Assembly: GCF_006715565.1 (NCBI RefSeq)
Contig: NZ_VFNL01000001.1
Span: 1,798,001-1,862,000, forward strand
DNA: 64,000 bases
DNA from: Microbacterium sp. SLBN-154
GTDB taxonomy: Bacteria; Actinomycetota; Actinomycetes; Actinomycetales; Microbacteriaceae
Direction of reading: 5' to 3'
Made by a program: the position numbers and the translations under genes. The notes beneath the pieces were generated by a model that did not search any database, was not told the DNA's origin, and saw only the letters and a list, made by a program, of their open reading frames with translations. This document shows positions 57,094-64,000 of the stretch, piece after piece. The first letter of the stretch is position 1. Every line of letters starts with the position of its first letter.

Positions 57094-57525
57094 ATGCTGC
57101 TGGGTACGCACACTCCCAAGCTCGACGACAAGGGCCGGGTCATCCTCCCCGCCAAATTCCGCGACGACCTCGGCGCCGGCATCGTCATCACCCGTGGTCA
57201 GGAGCGGTGCCTCTACGTCTTCAGCGAGCGCGAGTTCGAGCGGGTCCACGACCGCATCCGCGAGGCGCCGCTGAGCAACAAGCAGGCGCGTGACTTCCTC
57301 CGGATGTTCCTCTCGGGGGCGAGCGCCGAGAAGCCGGACGGGCAGAACAGGATCACCATCCCGCCGCCGCTGCGCGCCTACGCGGGGCTGGGCAAGGACC
57401 TCGTGGTCACCGGTGTCGGCGCGCACGCGGAGATCTGGGACGCCGAGGCCTGGAACGCCTACGCCCTCGCCAACGAAGACAGCTACTCGGAGATGGAGCA
57501 GGAGGTGATCCCCGGCCTCTTCTGA
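57094..57525 (+). CDS. mraZ: Transcriptional regulator MraZ
   Basis: 143 residues with two SpoVT/AbrB-like modules: [24 protein letters not shown] and [26 protein letters not shown]. It forms a ring and represses or tunes the dcw cluster that it heads. The start is ATG 57094 with AGGGGG eight bases before; GTG 57088 is an alternative. A CGGCTG/CAGCCG hairpin lies in the 101-base gap before rsmH (57532-57550) and may attenuate read-through. Confidence 0.93.
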   Translation: MLLGTHTPKLDDKGRVILPAKFRDDLGAGIVITRGQERCLYVFSEREFERVHDRIREAPLSNKQARDFLRMFLSGASAEKPDGQNRITIPPPLRAYAGLGKDLVVTGVGAHAEIWDAEAWNAYALANEDSYSEMEQEVIPGLF

Positions 57526-57626
57526 CGCCCCCGGCTGTGACTCCCAGCCGCTGCCGCCCTGTCGCACTTCCCCGGCGCCAGGTCGAAGCGGATGGGGATC
57601 AGAGCCGGGGGACCGGCCCCACGATC

Positions 57627-58583
57627 ATGAACCTTCGCGACATCCACACCCCGGTCCTGCTCGAGCGCTGTCTCGAGCTGCTCGGCCCTGCACTCGACGC
57701 GCCCGGAGCGGTCTTCGTCGATGCCACGCTCGGCATGGGAGGACACAGCGAGGCGTTCCTCGAACGGTTCCCCCACCTCCACCTCATCGGACTCGATCGC
57801 GACCGCGACGCCCTTCGGATCGCCGAGGAGCGCCTGGCGCCCTTCGGTGATCGGGTCGACCTGGTCCACACGGTCTACGACGGCATCGACGCCGCCCTCA
57901 GGAGCCTCGGGATCGACGCCGTTCACGGCATCCTGTTCGACCTCGGCGTCTCCTCGCTCCAACTGGACGAGGTCGACCGCGGGTTCGCATATTCGCGCGA
58001 CGCCCCGCTCGACATGAGGATGGACCAGTCCACCGGGGTCACCGCCGCCGATGTGGTCGCCACCTTCAGCGAAGGTCAGCTGCGGCGGATCTTCGAGCGC
58101 TACGGCGAGGAGAAGCTCGCCGGCCGCTACGCCCGTGCCATCGTGGCCGCGCGGGCGGATGCACCCATCGAACGCTCCGGACAGCTCGTCGACATCCTCA
58201 CCCGCGCCACCCCGTATGCCGCGCAGCGGACCGGCCACCCGGCCAAGCGGGTGTTCCAGGCGCTGCGGATCGAGGTGAACGGCGAACTGGCCGCGCTCGA
58301 AGCGGCCATCCCCGCCGCTCTCGATCAGCTGGTCGTCGGCGGGCGCATGGTGGTGCTGTCGTACCAGTCACTGGAGGACCGGCTGGTCAAACGCGTCTTC
58401 GCCGACGCCGTGGCATCCACCTCCCCGCGCGGGCTGCCGGTCGAGCTCCCCGAGCACGCCCCACGCTTCCGGCTCCTGGTCCGCGGAGCCGAGCAGGCGG
58501 ATGCCGACGAGAAGGCGCACAACCCCCGCGCCACCCCCGTACGGCTGCGTGCCGTCGAACGAGTGAGAGAGGCCGCGGCATGA
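57627..58583 (+). CDS. rsmH: 16S rRNA (cytosine-1402-N4)-methyltransferase
   Basis: 318 residues from ATG 57627. Motifs are [33 protein letters not shown] (SAM site), [47 protein letters not shown] and [12 protein letters not shown]. It methylates C1402 in the ribosomal P site. Its stop overlaps the next start by four bases. Confidence 0.95.
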   Translation: MNLRDIHTPVLLERCLELLGPALDAPGAVFVDATLGMGGHSEAFLERFPHLHLIGLDRDRDALRIAEERLAPFGDRVDLVHTVYDGIDAALRSLGIDAVHGILFDLGVSSLQLDEVDRGFAYSRDAPLDMRMDQSTGVTAADVVATFSEGQLRRIFERYGEEKLAGRYARAIVAARADAPIERSGQLVDILTRATPYAAQRTGHPAKRVFQALRIEVNGELAALEAAIPAALDQLVVGGRMVVLSYQSLEDRLVKRVFADAVASTSPRGLPVELPEHAPRFRLLVRGAEQADADEKAHNPRATPVRLRAVERVREAAA

Positions 58584-59188
58584 GCGCACCCCTGATCGCC
58601 GCATCGCCGACTTCTCCCGCCGGGCCGCGCTCGACGCGCCTGGGAGCCCCCGACCGGGCGACGGAACGCCGGCTGCGTCCGGTCGAGCAGGCCGCTCCCG
58701 GCGCGCGACGCCGGCCCCGGCTGGCCTACGGGATCGTGGCCGTGGTGGCCGCCCTCGCCATCGCCGGGGTGCAGATGATGCTGTCGATCCTCACCACGCA
58801 GAGCTCCTACGAGATCTCCTCCCTGACCCAGCAGCAGAGCGAGCTGCAGTGGCAGCGGCAGATGCTCTCCGACGATGTCGCGGGCCTCAGCTCGCCCCAG
58901 TACCTCGCGGCCAACGCGGCGGCGCTCGGCATGGTCATCGAGGAGTCGCCGAACTACCTGCGTCTGAGCGACGGCGCCGTGCTCGGTCCGGGGATCGCTG
59001 CGGAGGGGGGTGTCTCGATCGACGCGCTCGGACGCGGCTCGGTCGCGAACAACCTCATCGCCGACCGACCGCTGGTGACCGAACCGGACGCGACCATCCA
59101 GGGGGCCCCGGTGGCCACCACGGGGGCCGGGCTCACCGACACGCCGCCGCCGGTGGCCGACACTCTGCCGACCCCCGCCACACACTGA
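58580..59188 (+). CDS. ftsL: FtsL-like division protein
   Basis: 202 residues. A long basic cytoplasmic segment (about 1-46) is followed by one membrane helix ([23 protein letters not shown]) and a short coiled coil ([37 protein letters not shown]). A Pro/Thr/Ala-rich extracellular tail ends it. The helix plus leucine-zipper-like repeat and its place between rsmH and ftsI identify FtsL, which joins FtsB and FtsQ at the septum. Sequence similarity alone is weak, as usual for FtsL. Confidence 0.8.
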   Translation: MSAPLIAASPTSPAGPRSTRLGAPDRATERRLRPVEQAAPGARRRPRLAYGIVAVVAALAIAGVQMMLSILTTQSSYEISSLTQQQSELQWQRQMLSDDVAGLSSPQYLAANAAALGMVIEESPNYLRLSDGAVLGPGIAAEGGVSIDALGRGSVANNLIADRPLVTEPDATIQGAPVATTGAGLTDTPPPVADTLPTPATH

Positions 59189-59193
59189 GAGCA

Positions 59194-60981
59194 ATGACCA
59201 CCCGAGCAAGCCGCAGTCCTCGCCGCCGCACGGTGGTCGCGCTGGCCGTCGTGCTGGCGGTCCTCGTCGGCTTCATCGTCCGCCTCGTCGACATCCAGGT
59301 GGTCAACGCCGACGAGCACATCGAAGACTCGCTGGAGTGGGCGTTCAGCGGGTCCCGCGACCTCCACGGCTCGCGAGGAGCGATCGTCGACACCGCCGGC
59401 AACACCCTCGCCGGCAGCATCCTGCGCTACGACGTCGTGATCGATCCCAAGAACACCGGCGACATCACCCGGACGGACGACGACGATGTCGAATCCACCC
59501 TGACGTGGCCCGAGGCGTCGGGTCTCATCGGCTCCGTCACCGGACAGGAGGCCGACGACATCCAGCGGATCGTCGCCTCGGCCCTCGCCGCGGATCCCGC
59601 CGACCAGTACGAGTTCGTCCAGCGCGGGATCTCCACCGAGCAGTACCGGGCACTGGCCGATCTGAAGCTGCCCTACCTGACCTTCGAGCAGCATCCCGCT
59701 CGGACCTACCCGGACGGCGCGGTCGCGGGAAACCTCATCGGATTCATGGGGACGGACGAGGTGCCCCTCGCGGGACTGGAGCTCAGCCAGGACGGCTGCC
59801 TGACGGCCACGGACGGGCAGCTCCGCTTCCAGCGCGGCAAGGACGGGGTGATCATCCCCGGCACAGAGGTCGAGGATCCCGCGGTCGACGGCGGCACCCT
59901 GGAGTTGACCATCGACCGCGACCTGCAGTGGTACCTCATGCAGCTGATCGCCGAGCAGGTGCAGGACATGGGGGCTCTGAGCGGGTCGATCATGGTCACC
60001 GAGGTCGGCACCGGCAAGATCCGCGCGGCGGCGGAGTTCCCCGCCGTCGACCCCAACAACGTCGAGGCCTCTGCGGACGACGACCGCAGGAGCCGCATCT
60101 TCACCGACTGGTTCGAACCCGGGTCGACGTTCAAAGCCCTCACGGCCGCCACGGTGATCGACGCCGGGGGACAGAACGCCCAGTCGACGGTGGTCGCTGC
60201 CAGCACCGAGACTTTCGCCAACGGCGCGCGCGTGCGGGACTCCTTCGTCCACCCGGCCTACAACTACACCCTCACCGGCGTCCTCATCGACTCCTCCAAC
60301 GCCGCCATCTCCCGCATCAGCGAGACCGTCGACTCCCAGACGCGCTACGAGTACCTGCAGCGCTTCGGCGTCGGCGAGGGGAGTGCGGTGGACTTCCCCG
60401 GCGAGCAGACGGGTCTGCTGCGACCGGCCTCCGAGTGGGACAACCAGACGGTCTACAACACCACCTACGGCCAGGGTCTCACCACGACCCTCCCCGAACT
60501 CGTCGGGGCGTACGGGGCGATCGCCAACGACGGCGAGCGCGTCCCGCTGACACTGGTGGAGAGCTGCACCGCGGCCGACGGATCCGTGACCACCCCCGAC
60601 GTGCCCGAGCCCACCCGCGTGGTGAGCGAAGGCACCGCGACCCAGGTGCAGCAGATCCTCGAGAACGTGGCGTTGCAGGCCAACTACGCCGAGGAGATCG
60701 CGGTGCCGGGGTATCGCATCGCCGTCAAGACCGGTACCGGTGAGAAGTCCGACCCGGTGACGCGCGGATACAAGAGCGGCGCCTACTTCACCACGATGAT
60801 CGGGTTCGCACCCGCGGACGACCCGCAGTACGTCGTCGCCGTGACGCTCGACGAGCCCACCAAGGTAAAGTCTTCTGTGGCCAACGCCGCGGCATTCCAG
60901 CAGGCGATGACGCAGGTGCTCAAGACCTACCGGGTCATGCCGTCCACGACGGAAGCGCCTGTCCTGCCGAAGTTCGGCTGA
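59194..60981 (+). CDS. ftsI: Division-specific transpeptidase FtsI (PBP3/PbpB)
   Basis: 595 residues. A membrane anchor (VVALAVVLAVLVGFIVRLVDIQVV) is followed by the class B dimerisation domain and the transpeptidase domain. The three active-site boxes are S311-TFK in EPGSTFKAL, SSN and KTGTG. It cross-links septal peptidoglycan. There are no PASTA repeats. It lies six bases after ftsL and 18 bases before murF, with no murE between. Confidence 0.94.
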   Translation: MTTRASRSPRRRTVVALAVVLAVLVGFIVRLVDIQVVNADEHIEDSLEWAFSGSRDLHGSRGAIVDTAGNTLAGSILRYDVVIDPKNTGDITRTDDDDVESTLTWPEASGLIGSVTGQEADDIQRIVASALAADPADQYEFVQRGISTEQYRALADLKLPYLTFEQHPARTYPDGAVAGNLIGFMGTDEVPLAGLELSQDGCLTATDGQLRFQRGKDGVIIPGTEVEDPAVDGGTLELTIDRDLQWYLMQLIAEQVQDMGALSGSIMVTEVGTGKIRAAAEFPAVDPNNVEASADDDRRSRIFTDWFEPGSTFKALTAATVIDAGGQNAQSTVVAASTETFANGARVRDSFVHPAYNYTLTGVLIDSSNAAISRISETVDSQTRYEYLQRFGVGEGSAVDFPGEQTGLLRPASEWDNQTVYNTTYGQGLTTTLPELVGAYGAIANDGERVPLTLVESCTAADGSVTTPDVPEPTRVVSEGTATQVQQILENVALQANYAEEIAVPGYRIAVKTGTGEKSDPVTRGYKSGAYFTTMIGFAPADDPQYVVAVTLDEPTKVKSSVANAAAFQQAMTQVLKTYRVMPSTTEAPVLPKFG

Positions 60982-60999
60982 CGATCACCCTTTTGACAC

Positions 61000-62412
61000 A
61001 TGATCTCCCTCTCCCTGCACCACATCGCCCTGACCCTCGGCGGAGACCTCCTGCTCGTCGGTGACGACACCGTCGACACCGAGGTCTCCGGGGCTGTCGA
61101 CACCGACTCCCGCGCCATCGGGCCGGGCGACATCTTCGTCGCCAAGCCCGGTGGGACCACCGACGGTCACCTGTTCGTCCCGGCGGCCCATCAGGCCGGT
61201 GCGGCGCTCGCGATCGTCGAGCGGCCGGTCGATGAGCCCATCACCCAGATCGTCGTGCCCGACGTGGTGCAGGCCCTCGCCGATCTCGCGCGCGAGGTCG
61301 TCGCGCGGGTGCGGTCCCGTGGCGCGCTGAAGGTCGTCGGGATCACCGGCTCCAACGGCAAGACCACCACGAAGAACCTCCTGGCGCGCATCCTCCAGGA
61401 CGAGGGCGAGACCATCGCGCCCCGCGCCTCGTACAACAACGAGGTCGGGGCACCGCTGACGATGCTCCGCGTGACCGAGGACACCCGCTATCTCGTGAGC
61501 GAGTTCGGTGCGAGCGGTCCGGGAGCGATCGCGGCACTCGCCGGCCTCGTCCACCCCGACATCTCGGTCGTGCTCATGGTCGGCATGGCCCACGCCGGCG
61601 GTTTCGGCGGGATCGAGGGCACGTTCCGCGCCAAGTCGGAACTCGTCCAGGCCCTGCGGCCCGGCGGCGTGGCCGTGCTGAACGCCGACGATCCGCGGGT
61701 GGTCCAGATGGCCCCGATCGCGGCGGAGAGACCCGGCGCGGTGCGCTGGTTCGGCCGAGGGGCCGCCGCCGAGGTGCGGGCCGAAGATGTCGAAGTGACC
61801 GCCGACGGCACCTCGTGCACGGTCTTCGTCGACGACGCGTCCGCATCGCTGCGGCTGCGCGTGCTCGGCGAGCACCACGTCATGAACGCCCTCGCCGCCA
61901 TCGCCGCGGCCACCGCGCTCGGTGTGTCTCTCGCGGATGCCGTCGCCCGCCTGGAGACGGTGGAACTCGCCGAGCGGTGGCGCATGCAGCCCCTGGGGTC
62001 CCCGCGTGTCCGCATCATCAACGACGCCTACAACGCCAGCCCCGACTCGATGTCCGCGGCCCTGCGGACGCTCGCCCAGATCACCGGACCCGGTGAGCGC
62101 ATGGTCGCCGTCCTCGGTGCGATGAGCGAGCTGGGGGAGTATGCCGGCGAGGAGCACGACCGCATCGGACTCCAGGCCGTGCGACTGGGCATCCAGCGCA
62201 TCGTCGTCATCGGCCCCGAGGCTCGTCGGCTCTTCCTCGCCGCCGTCGGTGAGGGATCGTGGGACGGCGAGGCGGTGTTCTTCGCCACCGCCGACGAGGC
62301 CTACGACTATCTCACCGGCGAGCTCCGCGCCGGCGACCGTGTGCTGGTGAAGTCGTCCAACTCCGCGGGCCTGAGGTTCCTCGGCGACCGACTGGGAGAA
62401 TTCTTCTCGTGA
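61000..62412 (+). CDS. murF: UDP-MurNAc-tripeptide--D-Ala-D-Ala ligase
   Basis: 470 residues. ATP is bound by GITGSNGKTTTKNLLARIL. ASYNNEVGAPLTML, VSEFGASGPGAIA and INDAYNASPDSM are Mur-ligase motifs specific to MurF. It adds D-Ala-D-Ala to the wall precursor. An N-terminal domain (DTDSRAIGPGDIFVA) binds the UDP-sugar. It overlaps mraY as GTGA. Confidence 0.94.
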   Translation: MISLSLHHIALTLGGDLLLVGDDTVDTEVSGAVDTDSRAIGPGDIFVAKPGGTTDGHLFVPAAHQAGAALAIVERPVDEPITQIVVPDVVQALADLAREVVARVRSRGALKVVGITGSNGKTTTKNLLARILQDEGETIAPRASYNNEVGAPLTMLRVTEDTRYLVSEFGASGPGAIAALAGLVHPDISVVLMVGMAHAGGFGGIEGTFRAKSELVQALRPGGVAVLNADDPRVVQMAPIAAERPGAVRWFGRGAAAEVRAEDVEVTADGTSCTVFVDDASASLRLRVLGEHHVMNALAAIAAATALGVSLADAVARLETVELAERWRMQPLGSPRVRIINDAYNASPDSMSAALRTLAQITGPGERMVAVLGAMSELGEYAGEEHDRIGLQAVRLGIQRIVVIGPEARRLFLAAVGEGSWDGEAVFFATADEAYDYLTGELRAGDRVLVKSSNSAGLRFLGDRLGEFFS

Positions 62413-63521
62413 GATCCCTCCTGACCGCGGCGGCGATCTCGCTGGCCTTCACGCTCTTCCTCACCCCCGTCTTCCTGCGCCTGTTCCGGCGGTGGGGGTG
62501 GGGTCAGGTGATCCGCACTCCCGACGACATCCGCAATCCGAGCCACGGCGAGAAGCGCGGGACGCCCACGATGGGCGGGACGATCTTCATCGCCGGCACC
62601 ATCATCGGCTATCTCGTCGGCGGGGTGGCGGGGAACAACCCGCCCACCGTGTCGGGTCTGCTGGTGCTGTGGATGATGGTCGGGTTCGGCACCGTGGGCT
62701 TCATCGACGACTTCATGAAGGTCCGCAGTCAGCGCAGTCTCGGCCTGAGTGGATGGCGGAAAATCGTTGGTCAGGTGATCGTCGCGGTGCCGTTCGGCAT
62801 CGTCGCGCTGAACTTCCCCAACATCTACAACGAAACGCCCGCGTCGCCCTACATCTCGGTGTTCCGCGACGTCCAGGTGCTGTGGTTCTTCGCCCTTGGC
62901 CCCATCCTCGGCTGGTTGCTGTACCTGGCCTGGATCTCCTTCATCGGCGTCGCCGCATCCAACTCGGTGAATGTCAGCGACGGACTGGACGGTCTCGCCG
63001 CGGGAGCCGGCATCTTCGTCGTGGGCGCCTACAGCCTCATCGCCTTCTGGCAGTTCAATCAGGCCTGCTTCGGCGGCGGGGAGTTGAGTCCGGGCGGGCT
63101 GTCGGCCTGTTATGCCACGCGCGACCCGTTCGACCTCGCGATCGTCTCCGCTGCCTTCGTGGGGGCGCTGGTCGGATTCCTCTGGTGGAATGCGCCGAAG
63201 GCGCAGGTCTTCATGGGTGACGTCGGATCGATGGCGATCGGTGGCGTCCTTGCGGCGATGGCGATTCTGACCCGCACCGAACTGCTCATGGTGCTCGTCG
63301 CCGGCGTCTACGTGATCGCCTCGGGCTCGGTCATCCTCCAGCGGGTGTACTTCAAGGTGACGCGCGGCAAGCGGTTGTTCCTCATGAGTCCCCTGCACCA
63401 CCATCTCGAGATGCGCGGGTGGTCGGAGATCACCATCGTGGTGCGGATGTGGATCATCGCCGGGCTCCTCGCGGTCTCGGGCGTCGGGTTCTTCTACGTC
63501 GAATGGCTCTCGCAGACATGA
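62409..63521 (+). CDS. mraY: Phospho-MurNAc-pentapeptide transferase
   Basis: 370 residues with ten membrane helices. GTPTMGG, FIDDFMKV (catalytic Asp pair), NSVNVSDGLDGLAAG, FMGDVGSMAIGG and MSPLHHHLEMRGW are family motifs. It transfers phospho-MurNAc-pentapeptide to undecaprenyl phosphate to form lipid I. The start GTG 62409 overlaps the murF stop, and its own stop overlaps murD (ATGA). Confidence 0.95.
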   Translation: MRSLLTAAAISLAFTLFLTPVFLRLFRRWGWGQVIRTPDDIRNPSHGEKRGTPTMGGTIFIAGTIIGYLVGGVAGNNPPTVSGLLVLWMMVGFGTVGFIDDFMKVRSQRSLGLSGWRKIVGQVIVAVPFGIVALNFPNIYNETPASPYISVFRDVQVLWFFALGPILGWLLYLAWISFIGVAASNSVNVSDGLDGLAAGAGIFVVGAYSLIAFWQFNQACFGGGELSPGGLSACYATRDPFDLAIVSAAFVGALVGFLWWNAPKAQVFMGDVGSMAIGGVLAAMAILTRTELLMVLVAGVYVIASGSVILQRVYFKVTRGKRLFLMSPLHHHLEMRGWSEITIVVRMWIIAGLLAVSGVGFFYVEWLSQT

Positions 63522-64000
63522 CGCGTCTGGACGCACTCACGAGCTGGCACGCGGACTGGTCAGGACTGCGCGTGGCAGTCCTGGGCCTGTCGGTCACGGG
63601 GTTCGCCGCGGCCGACACCCTCGCCGAACTCGGCGCGGAGGTGCGGGTGTTCTCGGAGGCTGCCGAGCCCGAATACGAAAAGCTCCTGCCCGTCATCGGC
63701 GTCGACGCCGTCATCGGGCCCCTCGGCACGGTTCCGGAATCGCTGGGCGCCTTCGCGCCCGAGGTCGTCATCGCCTCGCCGGGCTTCTCTCCGAACCACC
63801 CCGTCATCGCGTGGTGCGCAGAGGAAGGCGTCGCCCTGTGGGGCGACATCGAACTGGCGTGGCGCGTGCGAGACAAGGTGGTCCGCCAGGACGGCAGGCC
63901 CGCCGACTGGGTGCTGGTGACCGGCACCAACGGCAAGACGACCACGACCCGCCTCGTCGCCGAGATGCTCGTCGCGGGTGGACTGCGCGCCGCCCCGGTC
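63518..64000 (+). CDS. murD: UDP-MurNAc-L-Ala--D-Glu ligase, 5' part
   Basis: The first 161 codons of murD, running off the window. The N-terminal Rossmann-like domain (LRVAVLGLSVTGFAAADTLAELGA, VIASPGFSPNHPVI) and the ATP site TGTNGKTTTTRLVAEML are clear. It adds D-Glu to UDP-MurNAc-L-Ala. The start ATG 63518 overlaps the mraY stop; ATG 63503 in frame is a less likely start. Confidence 0.9.
   Translation, partial: MTRLDALTSWHADWSGLRVAVLGLSVTGFAAADTLAELGAEVRVFSEAAEPEYEKLLPVIGVDAVIGPLGTVPESLGAFAPEVVIASPGFSPNHPVIAWCAEEGVALWGDIELAWRVRDKVVRQDGRPADWVLVTGTNGKTTTTRLVAEMLVAGGLRAAPV

Overview
The window is a chromosomal segment of a high-GC Gram-positive actinobacterium. Gene content, gene order and the many leaderless promoters fit Microbacteriaceae, most likely Microbacterium or a close relative; genus is inferred from gene content only. 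No insertion sequence, prophage, integrase cassette or CRISPR array is visible. Genes are tightly packed and no gap without a gene exceeds 300 bases. Several blocks keep the gene order of Mycobacterium tuberculosis (Rv1691-Rv1713, Rv1827-Rv1830, Rv2163-Rv2187; compared from memory).

Region 1 (1-5.2 kb): the 3' end of a 5S rRNA with its terminator, an Arg/Asp-rich TPR-like protein and a HAD phosphatase. On the other strand lie a 60-residue protein with a sortase-like LAATG tail, a family 2 glycosyltransferase broken by an internal deletion, and a LuxR-type regulator. Region 2 (5.4-18.8 kb): one long, translationally coupled housekeeping run: small ORF, tlyA, nadK, recN, pyrG, Nudix, xerD, parA, scpA, scpB, rluB, tyrA, cmk, der. 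It links ribosome modification, NADP and CTP supply, DNA repair, chromosome dimer resolution and condensin loading.

Region 3 (18.8-31.8 kb): mostly single genes with their own promoters. It holds a Nudix-PIN fusion, GNAT, Hsp15-like and YhhN proteins, tRNA-Pro(GGG), a structured non-coding repeat, an ene-reductase, divergent merR and arsR-VOC units, a YchJ-like protein, a mismatch DNA glycosylase, an L,D-transpeptidase, an aldo/keto reductase, a prepilin peptidase, a YihY protein and an NAD(P)HX epimerase. Region 4 (31-46.7 kb): glycogen phosphorylase with a glutamine amidotransferase, a CYTH protein, dihydrolipoyl dehydrogenase, a copper pair (CopC-like and a Cys/Met-rich Csp), garA-ftsR-merR, two ParA/MinD-like ATPases, pyruvate carboxylase and peptide deformylase. 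GarA, LpdA and Pyc place central-carbon control at the 2-oxoglutarate node here.

Region 5 (46.8-64 kb): fadD, glucokinase, plsC, aroG, a PASTA kinase (pknL), a LysM muralytic-type protein, an Rv2175c-like DNA-binding protein, a polyprenyl diphosphate synthase and a DUF3040 protein. The division/cell-wall cluster follows: mraZ-rsmH-ftsL-ftsI-murF-mraY-murD, with murE missing from its usual place.

A recurrent signal across the window is a -10 hexamer of the form nAnnnT exactly six bases before the start codon, seen at 14 genes. These genes are probably transcribed without a leader, whereas the other first genes carry ordinary ribosome binding sites.
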